Positions 26,896 to 36,253 of a DNA stretch of 64,000 nt are shown here, one piece after another. The stretch spans positions 47,333 through 111,332 of the forward strand of contig CALRGE010000003.1 of assembly GCA_943357175.1 (NCBI GenBank), given 5' to 3'. Every line of letters begins with the position of its first letter. Position 1 is the first letter of the stretch. Origin of the DNA: Candidatus Peribacteria bacterium. Lineage in GTDB: Bacteria > Patescibacteriota > Gracilibacteria > UBA1369 > 2-02-FULL-48-14. Both the position numbers and the translations under genes were made by a program. The notes under the pieces are model-generated. The model was not told the DNA's origin, searched no databases, and saw only the letters and a list, made by a program, of their open reading frames with translations.

Positions 26896-27504
26896 TTAAA
26901 ACAAAGAAATCTGATTCTCCACAACCAGTGCCTCCTTTTTCGGCATATTCTGAATTACAGGAATATCTCTTAAGTCTTTCACTCCGCCGTTCTGCATAGA
27001 TTTCAAAAACTTGATAAGTAAACCTGCAGTTGCACGCGCATCATGAATTGCTCGGTGTGCTTGAGGTAAATCAACAGCAAAATGTTCACAAAGTGCTCCA
27101 AGAGCATATTTTGAAAGATTTGGATGCAGATATCTCGCTAGATCAATAGTACACAAGAATGGGCCACTCATTGGGCTTTCAAGATTACGACTCAACTCTT
27201 GATTCACAAATCCACGATCAAAAACTACATTGTGCGCAACAAAAACAGCATCACCCATGAATTCCATATATTTTTTAGCAATTGACTTAAAATCAGGCGC
27301 ACCAGCAAGCATATCAGTTGTAATTCCGGTAATATGAGTTACCTCAGAAGGAACAAAAACTCCGGGATTCACCATTGTATAAAATTCATCAATTATTTCA
27401 CCATTTACAACTTTGACAGCGCCAATTTCAATAATTTTATCAAGTGCAGAAATTAAACCTGTAGTTTCACAATCAACTACAACGAAAGCATTTTGTGAAA
27501 TCAT
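26896..27504 (-). CDS. dnaQ: DnaQ-like 3'-5' exonuclease (Pol III epsilon family)
   Basis: 202 residues. DEDDh exonuclease motifs: VVDCETTGL (Exo I), VFVAHNVVFDRGFV (Exo II) and AHRAIHDARATAGLL (Exo III). The C-terminus ends NQISLF, which fits the QxxLF-type sliding-clamp binding motif, so the enzyme probably works with the beta clamp. It could be the replicative proofreader or a repair exonuclease. It follows the LCP gene by one nucleotide. Confidence 0.88.
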   Translation of the reverse strand: MISQNAFVVVDCETTGLISALDKIIEIGAVKVVNGEIIDEFYTMVNPGVFVPSEVTHITGITTDMLAGAPDFKSIAKKYMEFMGDAVFVAHNVVFDRGFVNQELSRNLESPMSGPFLCTIDLARYLHPNLSKYALGALCEHFAVDLPQAHRAIHDARATAGLLIKFLKSMQNGGVKDLRDIPVIQNMPKKEALVVENQISLF

Positions 27505-27505
27505 C

Positions 27506-28573
27506 TTAATGAGTAACTAGATTATTAATAACTTCTTTAATTTGGTCGAAGTTTCCTGTTTTCGGCAACAGAGTATACGCCCCACTTTGATTTATCAAGG
27601 AATACAAATAATTTTCATTTGAAAGCACAAAACCTGAATCCAGCTCAAAATCTTTATATGAGTAGTACGTAATCAATTCCAAAATATTTACATCAGTTGT
27701 AACATTGACAATTGCTGACTGTAAAATTGCAAATAAATCTTTCATTTCCATTTCACCATCCATTTGAAGAATTTTTGTTCTAACGGCTCCAACAATTTTT
27801 TGCTGTCTCTCTGCTCTGGCAAAATCAGAACTAGATTTTCTGCTACGAGCATATTTAAGAGATTCTGTTCCATCCATATGATAATTCCCAATGGAAACAG
27901 AATAAGGGCTGTAACCACCGTAAGCATTAGGATAAAGCCCATCATAAATCGCCTCATCAACGTAAATATCAAGACCTCCTAAAACATCTATTACACTAAC
28001 AAATCCCTTTAAATCTATTTTTATATATTTTTCAATACTTAAACCTGTAATACTTGTGATTTGTTTTTCTAATTCAGAAATTCCATAGTAATAAAGTGAT
28101 TCATTAATTCTACGACCATTTATATACAAATCTCTCGGAATCGAAAAAAGTGTTATTTTCTTTAATTCTGAATTAACACTTGCAACCATTATTGTGTCTG
28201 TAAGATTTCCGTTCGTTCCAAGAATCAAAAAATCAAATGAGGGATCTTCTGATGCTAAAGATACCGCTGCAGTTGTTGAAGCGGTTTTCTTGACACTTGT
28301 TTTCGGTGTCATAACTGCAACTTTTTTCACACTTGAAACAGTCTGTTTAAGTTGACCAACCTCCTCAATCAAAGAGGCGATATATTTATCTCTTTCAGCC
28401 AGTTTAGAATCTGTGTTCACTGAAACATAAACAAGGCCTACAAAAAAAATAGCCAGCACAAAAAAAATAACCATTGAAACAGCTCTAAGGTGCCTATGAT
28501 CTGAAAAGATTATCTTTGTTACACCCTCATTTTCAGGGCCTATTTCCAGTTTAGTATTTTCACGGTGTAACAT
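27506..28573 (-). CDS. LytR-CpsA-Psr (LCP) family protein
   Basis: 355 residues. One N-terminal membrane helix (MVIFFVLAIFFVGLVYVSV), a coiled linker (LIEEVGQLKQTVSSV), then the LCP domain: DTIMVASVNSELKKITLFSI followed by PRDLYI, VIDVLGGLDIYVDEAIYD, and GTESLKYARSRKSSSDFARA with the arginine-rich pyrophosphate site. LCP enzymes attach lipid-linked glycopolymers to peptidoglycan on the outer face of the membrane. The glycan genes at 2-5 kb could supply the substrate. It overlaps the VirD4-like gene upstream by 14 nt. Confidence 0.9.
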   Translation of the reverse strand: MLHRENTKLEIGPENEGVTKIIFSDHRHLRAVSMVIFFVLAIFFVGLVYVSVNTDSKLAERDKYIASLIEEVGQLKQTVSSVKKVAVMTPKTSVKKTASTTAAVSLASEDPSFDFLILGTNGNLTDTIMVASVNSELKKITLFSIPRDLYINGRRINESLYYYGISELEKQITSITGLSIEKYIKIDLKGFVSVIDVLGGLDIYVDEAIYDGLYPNAYGGYSPYSVSIGNYHMDGTESLKYARSRKSSSDFARAERQQKIVGAVRTKILQMDGEMEMKDLFAILQSAIVNVTTDVNILELITYYSYKDFELDSGFVLSNENYLYSLINQSGAYTLLPKTGNFDQIKEVINNLVTH

Positions 28574-31418
28574 CAGTACTTGGAGTTGGAGGAGTCATGG
28601 GTTTGTGTTCATCCAGAGATTCCGTTTTTTTAGTATCCACAGAGTAACTCGGATCTGTGTTTTTTCCAAGCTCCTGAATATCAACACCAATTCTAGCTGA
28701 AATTTCCTGATCTACAAATATTCTTTTTCTGCCATATTTCATTCTTGAATATTGTTTGATGATATCTCGAACTTTCTCACTTTTACCAGTTTCATCCCAA
28801 ATCGTAGCCAAAGAGAAAGGTCTTGATGTTGATCCATTTACTGTCAACTTAATATAAGCCTTATAATTCGCTATACCAATAACATCCTGCTCGGTCAAAA
28901 CCGGCGCATATTCTTTTGCAAGATACTCAGCATCTTCAGCACCAACCTTAAAAGATTGCAATGTACCAACGTTACCAAATACCGCGTCACGAATTTGTGT
29001 ATTTGCAGAACCTGATTTTGTAACAGTTAGCTGACTTATATACTGATGAGCAATAATCAAATTCAACCTATATTTTCTGGCCTCAGATAGAATTGAACAG
29101 AAAGTATCTGTTGCAAAGTTCTGGAACTCATCGACGTATAGGAAGAAATCCTTTCTCTGATCTTCAGGAGTATCAACACGACTCATAGCCGCCATCTGAA
29201 GCTGAGCAACTACGATCAAACCAAGGAGCTGAGTATTTAATGTACCAAGCTTACCCTTTGAAAGATTGATGAGAAGAATTTTCTGTTCATCCATACATTT
29301 TCTAAAATTGAATGCAGATTTTGTTTGACCAATAGTATTTCTCATTATTGAGTTTGTAATAAATGGACCGAATTTCGCCGAGAAATACGGAATCATTTCC
29401 TGCTTTTCACGTTCACCTGTATTTGCATATTCATGTTCCCAGAATGACTTCACGATTGGATTTGTTACTTTAGAAACCTTATATTTCATAAATTCTTCAT
29501 CAACGAAAATTCTCGGTACATCAATTAAAGTGGCACCTTCATCTTGATCAGACATTAATGTTAAACAAGCATTTCTGAAATAGTGCTGAATTCGAGGCCC
29601 GAAAATTTCATCACCGAAAATCTTAATAAAAATTTCAGTAGCCTGACTTGAAACCATGTCTTGCTGTTCAGGTGTTTCCGCCTCCAAAAGGTTCAAAGCC
29701 ATAGGCCTTTCAATATCTGACGGATCAAATACAATCACATCTTTCGCACGTTCCTTTGGAATATATTGCAAAATATCTTCAATCAAATCACCGTGAGGAT
29801 CAACCACACAAACACCATCTCCATTTAGAACATCCTGACGAGCAATTGAACTGATGTAAGCAGATTTACCTGTACCTGTTTGCCCGATGATATAATGATG
29901 CCTACTTCGATCTCTCTTTTTAAATCTAATATCTTTTCTAACTCCACGATAGAAATTGTAACCAAGCAAAATACCCTCGTCTGAAAGATCGTTCGGTGCA
30001 GGCAAAAGCTTGTACTGAAGCCATTTAATAACCGGTGTATAGTTGTAACGAGTTGTTGGCAAATGGAATAATGAAGCTAACTCTTCAGGAGTAAGAATAG
30101 ATTTCTTTTCTCCGAATTCCATAAATCTTCTGGAAGCTGCAAAGTTCATTATTGGAGTATTAATGAAATCCAGAAGTATCAATCTTCTTGATTGAAACCA
30201 GTTTGAATCTGCTTGTTTTGTTGCATTAAAAGCAACGAACATACCATTCAAAATGGTATCACATCTATTTTCACCCTTATCAGATGAAGCCATAACACGA
30301 ATTACAGTTTCAAAACCAACCTGTCTTGCCTTTTCACCAATCATTTTTGCCAACTCTTCTTCTGTTTGAAGCATACGAACATATGAATCTCCTTGTTTTG
30401 CACCAGGTGCATAATTTTTACTTGCAGCTTCAGCACCTTGAAACATCGCAGTCAAAAACCAGCCTAAAATATTTAAGCCTGGAATTGACCACAATTTACT
30501 TTCCTTTTTTCCTTTAAATAAAGCATTACCAACTTCTGAAGCACGTTTAGCCCACTGAAGACCAGCAGGTCTTAACATAATTTGAATCATCGCCCTTTCA
30601 TTATCTTCAAGCTTAGACAAAACGTTTGTAAAATCATTCAAAGGGTCATTTTCAAGAGTTTTAAAGGTTTTAATTGGATATGCGTCCTCTTTTTTTAAGT
30701 ACATATAAAAGGACTTCAAAAATGTTTTGATTTTTGGATCCCGCATATCAGGAGGCTTGATATATTCAATGGCAGCATTTGTGTAATAAGTAGTAATTTG
30801 CTTCTCTAAAATTTCCGCATAATAAGGATTAATTGATGCGTAAAAAGTAATTTCTTTAAATTTTGCATGAATTTCAAATGAGATTGAGTCCTTATGGAAT
30901 AACCAAACTAAAAATTCGTTCCATATATTCAATTCCTTAATTTCATGTAGACCCCTGAAAAGCTGATCCATAATCGCAATTTTCTCCTTAAAATCTTTCT
31001 CAGTTGCATGTTCCTTATCTTTTGCAGACTCCTCTCTTGGCATTGTAATAAGAATGTAAACTCTCTTTTTTGCTGCGTAATATGCATATATGCCTCTTAA
31101 TAAGCTCCAAAAAAGTTTATATGCTAAGTAAACAGCAAGTACTGAAAAAATTACCTGCTTATAATGTGCCAAGAAGAAAGCGGTCGTTAGATAATTATCA
31201 TAAGCATACCAAGCAAAACTCTTTGTATTTTCCCATGTAAGTTCATGATAAAAATTCACTGAAAATTCCTTCAACTGACTCCAATAAAGCATTGGTTTTT
31301 TTAAACTTTCTAAATAAGTTGAAAAAATTTGCCCTAGGAATACTTGAAAGTCATAAAAGTAATCAGCCCCCCTCTTAAGACTCGCGACATATGAATGAAA
31401 TATTTTTGCCATACTCAT
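28560..31418 (-). CDS. VirD4/TraG-like type IV coupling ATPase
   Basis: 952 residues. Three hydrophobic or amphipathic segments lie in the first about 120 residues (e.g. VIFSVLAVYLAYKLFWSLL). A 400-residue domain precedes the motor: Walker A HHYIIGQTGTGKSAYISSIA near residue 510, then VCVVDPHGDLIEDIL, Walker B FFLYVDEFQNFATD and sensor LIIAHQYISQL. The tail is Pro/Thr-rich. It resembles the conserved CPR T4SS-derived ATPases with a DUF87/TraM-recognition motor. It may energise DNA or protein movement, or pilus function, at the inner membrane. Confidence 0.85.
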   Translation of the reverse strand: MSMAKIFHSYVASLKRGADYFYDFQVFLGQIFSTYLESLKKPMLYWSQLKEFSVNFYHELTWENTKSFAWYAYDNYLTTAFFLAHYKQVIFSVLAVYLAYKLFWSLLRGIYAYYAAKKRVYILITMPREESAKDKEHATEKDFKEKIAIMDQLFRGLHEIKELNIWNEFLVWLFHKDSISFEIHAKFKEITFYASINPYYAEILEKQITTYYTNAAIEYIKPPDMRDPKIKTFLKSFYMYLKKEDAYPIKTFKTLENDPLNDFTNVLSKLEDNERAMIQIMLRPAGLQWAKRASEVGNALFKGKKESKLWSIPGLNILGWFLTAMFQGAEAASKNYAPGAKQGDSYVRMLQTEEELAKMIGEKARQVGFETVIRVMASSDKGENRCDTILNGMFVAFNATKQADSNWFQSRRLILLDFINTPIMNFAASRRFMEFGEKKSILTPEELASLFHLPTTRYNYTPVIKWLQYKLLPAPNDLSDEGILLGYNFYRGVRKDIRFKKRDRSRHHYIIGQTGTGKSAYISSIARQDVLNGDGVCVVDPHGDLIEDILQYIPKERAKDVIVFDPSDIERPMALNLLEAETPEQQDMVSSQATEIFIKIFGDEIFGPRIQHYFRNACLTLMSDQDEGATLIDVPRIFVDEEFMKYKVSKVTNPIVKSFWEHEYANTGEREKQEMIPYFSAKFGPFITNSIMRNTIGQTKSAFNFRKCMDEQKILLINLSKGKLGTLNTQLLGLIVVAQLQMAAMSRVDTPEDQRKDFFLYVDEFQNFATDTFCSILSEARKYRLNLIIAHQYISQLTVTKSGSANTQIRDAVFGNVGTLQSFKVGAEDAEYLAKEYAPVLTEQDVIGIANYKAYIKLTVNGSTSRPFSLATIWDETGKSEKVRDIIKQYSRMKYGRKRIFVDQEISARIGVDIQELGKNTDPSYSVDTKKTESLDEHKPMTPPTPSTDVTP

Positions 31419-31486
31419 CAGATTTGATCTATCTGATAATTATAGCAGAAAAAGACGAAATTAACAAGCGTCTATTCCTATCTACT

Positions 31487-31933
31487 TTACTTATTTAAGT
31501 AATTATCAAGTAATGCACCAGGAACACCTAATAATACCTTATATCGTGAAAGTTGAGCCTTAAAATATCCACTAACACTTATATATTTACTTATATCAGT
31601 AGCATTTTGTTTAGGATCATTAACTCTAGAATCAATATATTCAAGTAAAGCTGCAATTTCTGCAGATTGATTGATTTTCTCGGAATCACTATTTGCCACA
31701 GTCTCTAAACCTGCTTGTTTATTTTCTATATAGTTGAATATCTCTTTATCACTCATACCCTGTGTTTGATTTAAAATCATTGCTAATTCCGCAGCTTTTT
31801 TATCATCAAATTCAGCTTGATCGACATTTGGTTTTGTTTTTTCCTTAGTGGGAACATATTTTTTTGATTCCTTTGAATCTTGCTGTGGATTCTCATTAAC
31901 CTCAGTAGAATTTTTATTTTCTGGTAACGGCAT
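31487..31933 (-). CDS. Hypothetical acidic protein
   Basis: 148 residues, not recognised. The N-terminal 45 residues are low-complexity and charged (NPQQDSKESKKYVPTKEKTK). The rest is predicted helical, with AELAMILNQTQGMSDKEIFN and a C-terminal YKVLLGVPGALLDNYL. No signal peptide or membrane helix is seen. It lies upstream of the VirD4-like gene on the same strand (69-nt gap) and could be co-transcribed with it. Confidence 0.55.
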   Translation of the reverse strand: MPLPENKNSTEVNENPQQDSKESKKYVPTKEKTKPNVDQAEFDDKKAAELAMILNQTQGMSDKEIFNYIENKQAGLETVANSDSEKINQSAEIAALLEYIDSRVNDPKQNATDISKYISVSGYFKAQLSRYKVLLGVPGALLDNYLNK

Positions 31934-31995
31934 ATATAGACTTTTAATTTATAAAATCCTAGAATTATAACATAATAATCAAACCGAGTAAAGTG

Positions 31996-33354
31996 TTACA
32001 GTTTACCAGCCAAGTATTCCTTCAAATCCTCTATCTTCACCCTCTCCTGTTTCATGGAATCTCTATCACGAACCGTTACAGAAGCGTCATCTCGAGAATC
32101 GAAGTCAAAAGTTATACAAAAAGGAGTCCCAATCTCATCTTGACGGCGGTAACGCTTACCAATTGCTCCACTTTCATCAAACTCAGCTCGGAAAGCCTTT
32201 TTTAAATCTTTGTAAACTGCTGTGGCCTCCGCCGATAAATCTTTCTGAAGTGGAAAAACAGCAACCTGAACCGGTGCGATTTTAGGTGAAAAATGCATAA
32301 CCGTTCTTTCTTCACCATTTTCAAGTTTTTCAAGCTGATAAGCACTCAATAATACAATCAAAAACATTCTTGTTAGCCCAAGCGCCGGCTCAACAACATG
32401 TGGAACAAAAACTTCATTTGTCATTGGGTCACGATATTGCAATTTTTCTCCTGAAAATTTGATATGTTGATCTAAATCATATGAACCGCGATGAGCGATT
32501 CCCATCAATTCACCCCAACCAAATGGAAATTCATATTCAAAATCCACGGTTTTAGTAGAATAGTGAGAAAGTTCATCTTTTTCATGGTATCGAAGTCGCA
32601 ATTTTTCGGCAGGTATAGCCAAATCAGCAAAAAATTTCTTATAATCCTCAACCCAAGCATCAAAATATTGCTCTGCGTTTTCAGGTCTAACAAAATACTC
32701 AATCTCCATTTGTTCAAATTCACGTGTTCTAAAAATAAAATTCCCTGGAGTAATTTCATTTCGGAAAGATTTTCCATATTGCCCAACACCAAATGGAAGA
32801 CGCACTCGCATTGAATCAATAATATTTTTAAAATTCACGAAAATTCCTTGTGCAGTCTCAGGTCGAAGGTAAATTTGCTCAGCTGTATCCTCAATAACAC
32901 CTTGGTAAGTCTTAAACATAAGGTTGAAGGCACGAGGCTGAGTCCAATCTAATTTCCCACATTTAGGACATTTAATTTTCTCATCCATAATTTTATTGAA
33001 AATCTCATCATTACTCAAACCGGCAATTGTAATTTGCAATTTTTCTTCGAGAATTTTATCTCCACGAACTCTTTCCTGACAATTTTTACAGTCCATCAAA
33101 GGATCAGCAAAGTTCTTAACATGACCAGAAGCCTCCCAAACCCGTGGATTCATCAAAATTGCGCTATCAAGACCAAGCATATCATCACGATCATCAATAA
33201 AAGTCTTCCACCAAAAATTCAAAATATTTCTCTTTAGTTGAGAACCATATGGTCCGTAATCCCAAGTATTTGCGAGGCCACCATAAATATCACTTCCTGG
33301 AAAAACAAAACCACGACGCTTACACAATGACATTACATCTTCCATTAAAGCCAT
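31996..33354 (-). CDS. glyQS: Glycyl-tRNA synthetase, dimeric (eukaryote-like) type
   Basis: 452 residues, class II. N-terminus CKRRGFVFPGSDIYGGLANT, a zinc-type insertion with CKNCQERV and CPKCGKLDW, motif 2 RNEITPGNFIFRTREFEQME, and motif 3 with PHVVEPALGLTRMFL. The C-terminal anticodon-binding domain starts near FSPKIAPVQVAVFPL. This is the alpha2 type, not the alpha2beta2 GlyQ/GlyS pair of many bacteria. Confidence 0.96.
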   Translation of the reverse strand: MALMEDVMSLCKRRGFVFPGSDIYGGLANTWDYGPYGSQLKRNILNFWWKTFIDDRDDMLGLDSAILMNPRVWEASGHVKNFADPLMDCKNCQERVRGDKILEEKLQITIAGLSNDEIFNKIMDEKIKCPKCGKLDWTQPRAFNLMFKTYQGVIEDTAEQIYLRPETAQGIFVNFKNIIDSMRVRLPFGVGQYGKSFRNEITPGNFIFRTREFEQMEIEYFVRPENAEQYFDAWVEDYKKFFADLAIPAEKLRLRYHEKDELSHYSTKTVDFEYEFPFGWGELMGIAHRGSYDLDQHIKFSGEKLQYRDPMTNEVFVPHVVEPALGLTRMFLIVLLSAYQLEKLENGEERTVMHFSPKIAPVQVAVFPLQKDLSAEATAVYKDLKKAFRAEFDESGAIGKRYRRQDEIGTPFCITFDFDSRDDASVTVRDRDSMKQERVKIEDLKEYLAGKL

Positions 33355-33379
33355 AAAATTTATTTAAATTATGTAGAAA

Positions 33380-33832
33380 TTAACCGATTTTTGATTTTGA
33401 ATCAAGAATTATAGTGACCGGACCATCATTTACAGAAGAAACCATCATATGTGCTCCAAAAATTCCTGTTTGAATCTTAATCCCTTTGTCCTCTATATAA
33501 GAAACAAAAGATTCATACATTTGCTTCGCAATTGATGGCTCCGCGGCTCCACCAAAACTAGGTCTATTACCACCAGATAAATCAGCACAAAGTGTAAACT
33601 GAGAAACTACCAAAATAGACCCTGCTATTTCAGTTATAGGAAATTGCATTTTTTCATTTAAATCTGGGAAAATCCTCATTTTAATGATTTTTTCCGCCAT
33701 CCAAATAAGATCATCATTCGAATCACCTTTTTCTACACCCAAATATACCAATAGGCCTCCTGAGATCATACCTGCAAGATCATTCTCAACAGTAACATGC
33801 GAATCCAAAACTCTTTGAACAACTGCACGCAT
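33380..33832 (-). CDS. dtd: D-aminoacyl-tRNA deacylase
   Basis: 150 residues. It shows the two cross-subunit active-site motifs: SQFTLCADLSGGNRPSF (SQxxL) and VNDGPVTIIL (G-P motif near the C-terminus). Start MRAVVQRVLDSHVTV is canonical. It removes D-amino acids or glycine from mischarged tRNAs. It lies next to glyQS and overlaps the DUF3467 gene by one base. Confidence 0.95.
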   Translation of the reverse strand: MRAVVQRVLDSHVTVENDLAGMISGGLLVYLGVEKGDSNDDLIWMAEKIIKMRIFPDLNEKMQFPITEIAGSILVVSQFTLCADLSGGNRPSFGGAAEPSIAKQMYESFVSYIEDKGIKIQTGIFGAHMMVSSVNDGPVTIILDSKSKIG

Positions 33833-34137
33833 TAAGCATTTTCAGGTAATGTCATTCCTCCATCTTTTGGCTGAGCCGCAGATTTCTTTTTGAAATCCTC
33901 AAGTGCCCCTGTCAAAACCTTCATGAAAGATTCAGCAGTTCGCTGATTCATGTTTACTCGGCTTACAACTTCAATTAATGGTGAAGGTCGGTTTGGAACA
34001 AGGTAACCGAAATCAACCACAACCTCATTTGAATTTACATTAACTGAAACCGCATTAGCATAAACTCCAGCCTGTAAATCATCTGGAACCTTAACTTGCA
34101 ACTGCTGTTGAGCTGCATTTTGTGTCTCGTCCGCCAT
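33832..34137 (-). CDS. DUF3467 protein
   Basis: 101 residues. The core VPDDLQAGVYANAVSVNVNS followed by EVVVDFGYLVPNRPSP, then VVSRVNMNQRTAESFMKVL, is the DUF3467 pattern. It is a small cytoplasmic protein with a Gln/Ala-rich start and a flexible end. Function is unknown. Its last base overlaps the dtd start. Confidence 0.85.
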   Translation of the reverse strand: MADETQNAAQQQLQVKVPDDLQAGVYANAVSVNVNSNEVVVDFGYLVPNRPSPLIEVVSRVNMNQRTAESFMKVLTGALEDFKKKSAAQPKDGGMTLPENA

Positions 34138-34202
34138 AAATTGAAAATTTAAATATTAAATCGAATTCGAGTATATCATAATTTCCTGACAAGGCTACAT
34201 AT

Positions 34203-34230
34203 TTGCAGACTAAAAAAATTGTAGGATAAT
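34203..34230 (+). promoter_or_regulatory. Promoter for the LiaI/LiaF-like gene
   Basis: TTGCAG (34203-34208), a 16-nt spacer, GATAAT (34225-34230), 24 nt before the ATG at 34254. Confidence 0.5.
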
Positions 34231-34253
34231 GAAAATACTTTAACCATATATAT

Positions 34254-34544
34254 ATGTCATGCTGCTCAGATCACTCAAAAGATAATCATATGTGGGGAGG
34301 CTTAATTGCATTTATTATTGGTGCCGTTGTACTTTTACAAAAGTTCGACATAATTCCTACAGAAACTTGGGGCTATCTATGGCCAAGTATCTTAATTGTT
34401 TTTGGACTTAAGCTAATGCTTTGTTCAAATGAAAGTTGCGCAAGCACTAGCTCAAGCGCATCTTGTTGTGAAACAGGATCATGCAAAGGCGAATGTGCTG
34501 TTATTATGCCAACTGCTGCTAAAAAAACTCCAAAGAAGAAATAA
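34254..34544 (+). CDS. Small Cys-rich membrane protein (LiaI/LiaF-TM-like)
   Basis: 96 residues: MSCCSDHSKDN, two short helices (LIAFIIGAVVLLQKF and YLWPSILIVFGLKLML) in the LiaI/LiaF transmembrane-module pattern (..G...LL.....W...WP..LI..G), then a tail rich in cysteine and serine (CSNESCASTSSSASCCETGS) and lysines. Ten cysteines in 96 residues suggest metal or redox chemistry, which is unproven. The stop codon abuts the convergent TrmB-like gene. Confidence 0.6.
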   Translation: MSCCSDHSKDNHMWGGLIAFIIGAVVLLQKFDIIPTETWGYLWPSILIVFGLKLMLCSNESCASTSSSASCCETGSCKGECAVIMPTAAKKTPKKK

Positions 34545-35285
34545 CTATTCAAAATAGTCCTTCATTAAAACACTTTCAACAAAGGTGGAATAAAAAGGAT
34601 CTTCAAGACACATCAGCTCAGTTTCTTTGTCGTTAGAAAAAATAAATATGACTTTATTTTCACAAAGTAAAAGTTGCCCATTAACAAAAATATTTTCCAT
34701 ATCTGACTCAAAAATCAAAAAGTTTTCGTACAAGTTTTTTGCAATTTTCTTCATGCCTTCTGGAATACATAAAAAAATATTTTCTACACATTTTTGTGAT
34801 AATTTTTCTAAATAATCATTTAGTATTTTTGAAGATTGTGAATTAGTCCCAAAATCCATAAATAAAACACGTAAAGGAAAATCATTAGAAATTTTTTCTT
34901 TCAAAAATTTATGAATTGCTTTTGCACCTTTATGATAAACAATTTTTTGTCTATTTATATCTTGACCAACTGAATTATTTTGTAATTTTTCAACACAGTT
35001 TTTTGCAACCTGCATTCTAAATTTCAAATCAGATTCTTGTCTTTCAAGATTGTAAAGTATGCACTCTGGATCATGTGGAATAAATCTTCTTCCATTATTC
35101 ATTTCTTCAAAGGAAACAATTCCACGCTGACAAAGTGAATTCAAAACCGCATAAGCCGTGGCTCTTTTGATATCTAATCTATTCGCCACAACGCTCGCCG
35201 GAGAAGGACCGATGCGCAATAAAATTAAATAAACCATTGCTTCTTTTTCCGTAAACCCTAATTGCATCAAACTTTCAATTTGCAT
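34545..35285 (-). CDS. TrmB-family transcriptional regulator
   Basis: 246 residues. An N-terminal winged helix is evident: MQLGFTEKEAMVYLILLRIG, then SVVANRLDIKRATAYAVLNS and IVSFEEMNNGRRFIP. The coiled linker and C-terminal domain (QKIVYHKGAKAIHKFLKEKI) resemble TrmB-like regulators whose effector domain is PLD-like. It probably represses or activates the divergent gene and itself through the repeats at 35356-35415. Confidence 0.8.
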   Translation of the reverse strand: MQIESLMQLGFTEKEAMVYLILLRIGPSPASVVANRLDIKRATAYAVLNSLCQRGIVSFEEMNNGRRFIPHDPECILYNLERQESDLKFRMQVAKNCVEKLQNNSVGQDINRQKIVYHKGAKAIHKFLKEKISNDFPLRVLFMDFGTNSQSSKILNDYLEKLSQKCVENIFLCIPEGMKKIAKNLYENFLIFESDMENIFVNGQLLLCENKVIFIFSNDKETELMCLEDPFYSTFVESVLMKDYFE

Positions 35286-35355
35286 ATTTGTTGGTAACAG
35301 GCGGCAAAGGCTAACAAAATAATTGTTGATTTGTAAAGCAAGCTTATAGAATTGA

Positions 35356-35415
35356 TGTTGTCAAATTTTGTTGACAGTAAGCCATTTTTTGACTGTTGCC
35401 CGTTCTCTGACAACA
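35356..35415. promoter_or_regulatory. Candidate operator with repeated TGTTGWCA elements
   Basis: TGTTGTCA (35356-35363) and its exact inverse TGACAACA (35408-35415) flank TGTTGACAG and TTGACTGTTG. TTGACA-like boxes lie inside, so binding would cover a promoter. The 185-nt space between the divergent regulator genes holds no other feature I can see. Confidence 0.4.
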
Positions 35416-35470
35416 GGAAATTCAACCCGTTGAAAGCATTTCCTATTACTCATTATTTTTATTTAAAATT

Positions 35471-36172
35471 ATGATCTACTCACTTAACCACAGCCACATG
35501 CACACAACAATTATCAGTCCATATCCAAAACAAGCAGGAATGCTTGCACAAACATTCAAAAGACAAAACATTGAATGTATAACAGTCAGTCCTGAACACC
35601 TTTTCGGTGATTGGTTTCCATATACCGATTCAGTAGTTTTTTATCATCCTCTCACTCAAGAAACTTGGGAAAGATTGATAAATTTTTTAAGGAATTTAAA
35701 CAGAGATATTCCAATTATTTTGATTGGAGATCTTCATAGATATATTTTTAGAATTGATCCTTTTCGAGAATTTTCACATCGTATAATTTACATAGAAGAC
35801 GGAATAAAACTTGAAGAAATTCCCTCAATAATAAAAGATTGCTCAAGAACTCGTCAGAGTGAAGCCAGTAATAGATATTTTCAAATGGGCCCGTTAATTC
35901 TAGATAAAAAAAAGCGTGCAATCATTATTGACTCAAACTGTAATTTTTTAACAAGAAAAGAATATTTTTTATTGGAATTATTAATGTTAAATGCTGGTGA
36001 AGTTACAAGTCGAGATACAATCATTGATTACGTTTGGACGCGTAGAAATTTTATTTCTCAAAATACAATTGAAGTTTATATAAGTAGATTAAGAAAGAAG
36101 ATTGACTCTGAATCAAAAAAATCTCTTATATCAACCGTTCCTTGCTTAGGATACCAATTAGACAAAATGTGA
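35471..36172 (+). CDS. OmpR/PhoB-type winged-helix regulator with degenerate receiver
   Basis: 233 residues. The C-terminal 100 residues are a trans_reg_C winged helix: LTRKEYFLLELLMLNAGEVT, then SQNTIEVYISRLRKKI and ISTVPCLGYQLD. The N-terminal half has the alpha/beta rhythm of a receiver. At the third strand the sequence is DSVVFYHPLT, with no aspartate at the usual phosphorylation position, so it is a pseudo-receiver. No histidine kinase is nearby. An alternative start is the ATG at 35498. It is divergent from the TrmB-like gene. Confidence 0.75.
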   Translation: MIYSLNHSHMHTTIISPYPKQAGMLAQTFKRQNIECITVSPEHLFGDWFPYTDSVVFYHPLTQETWERLINFLRNLNRDIPIILIGDLHRYIFRIDPFREFSHRIIYIEDGIKLEEIPSIIKDCSRTRQSEASNRYFQMGPLILDKKKRAIIIDSNCNFLTRKEYFLLELLMLNAGEVTSRDTIIDYVWTRRNFISQNTIEVYISRLRKKIDSESKKSLISTVPCLGYQLDKM

Positions 36173-36253
36173 ACTTTACAAAAATATTACATATGATAGT
36201 GTGTTGTTAAATGTGTGAGAAATCCTGGCTACTATTCTAACAAATTGTGAACT

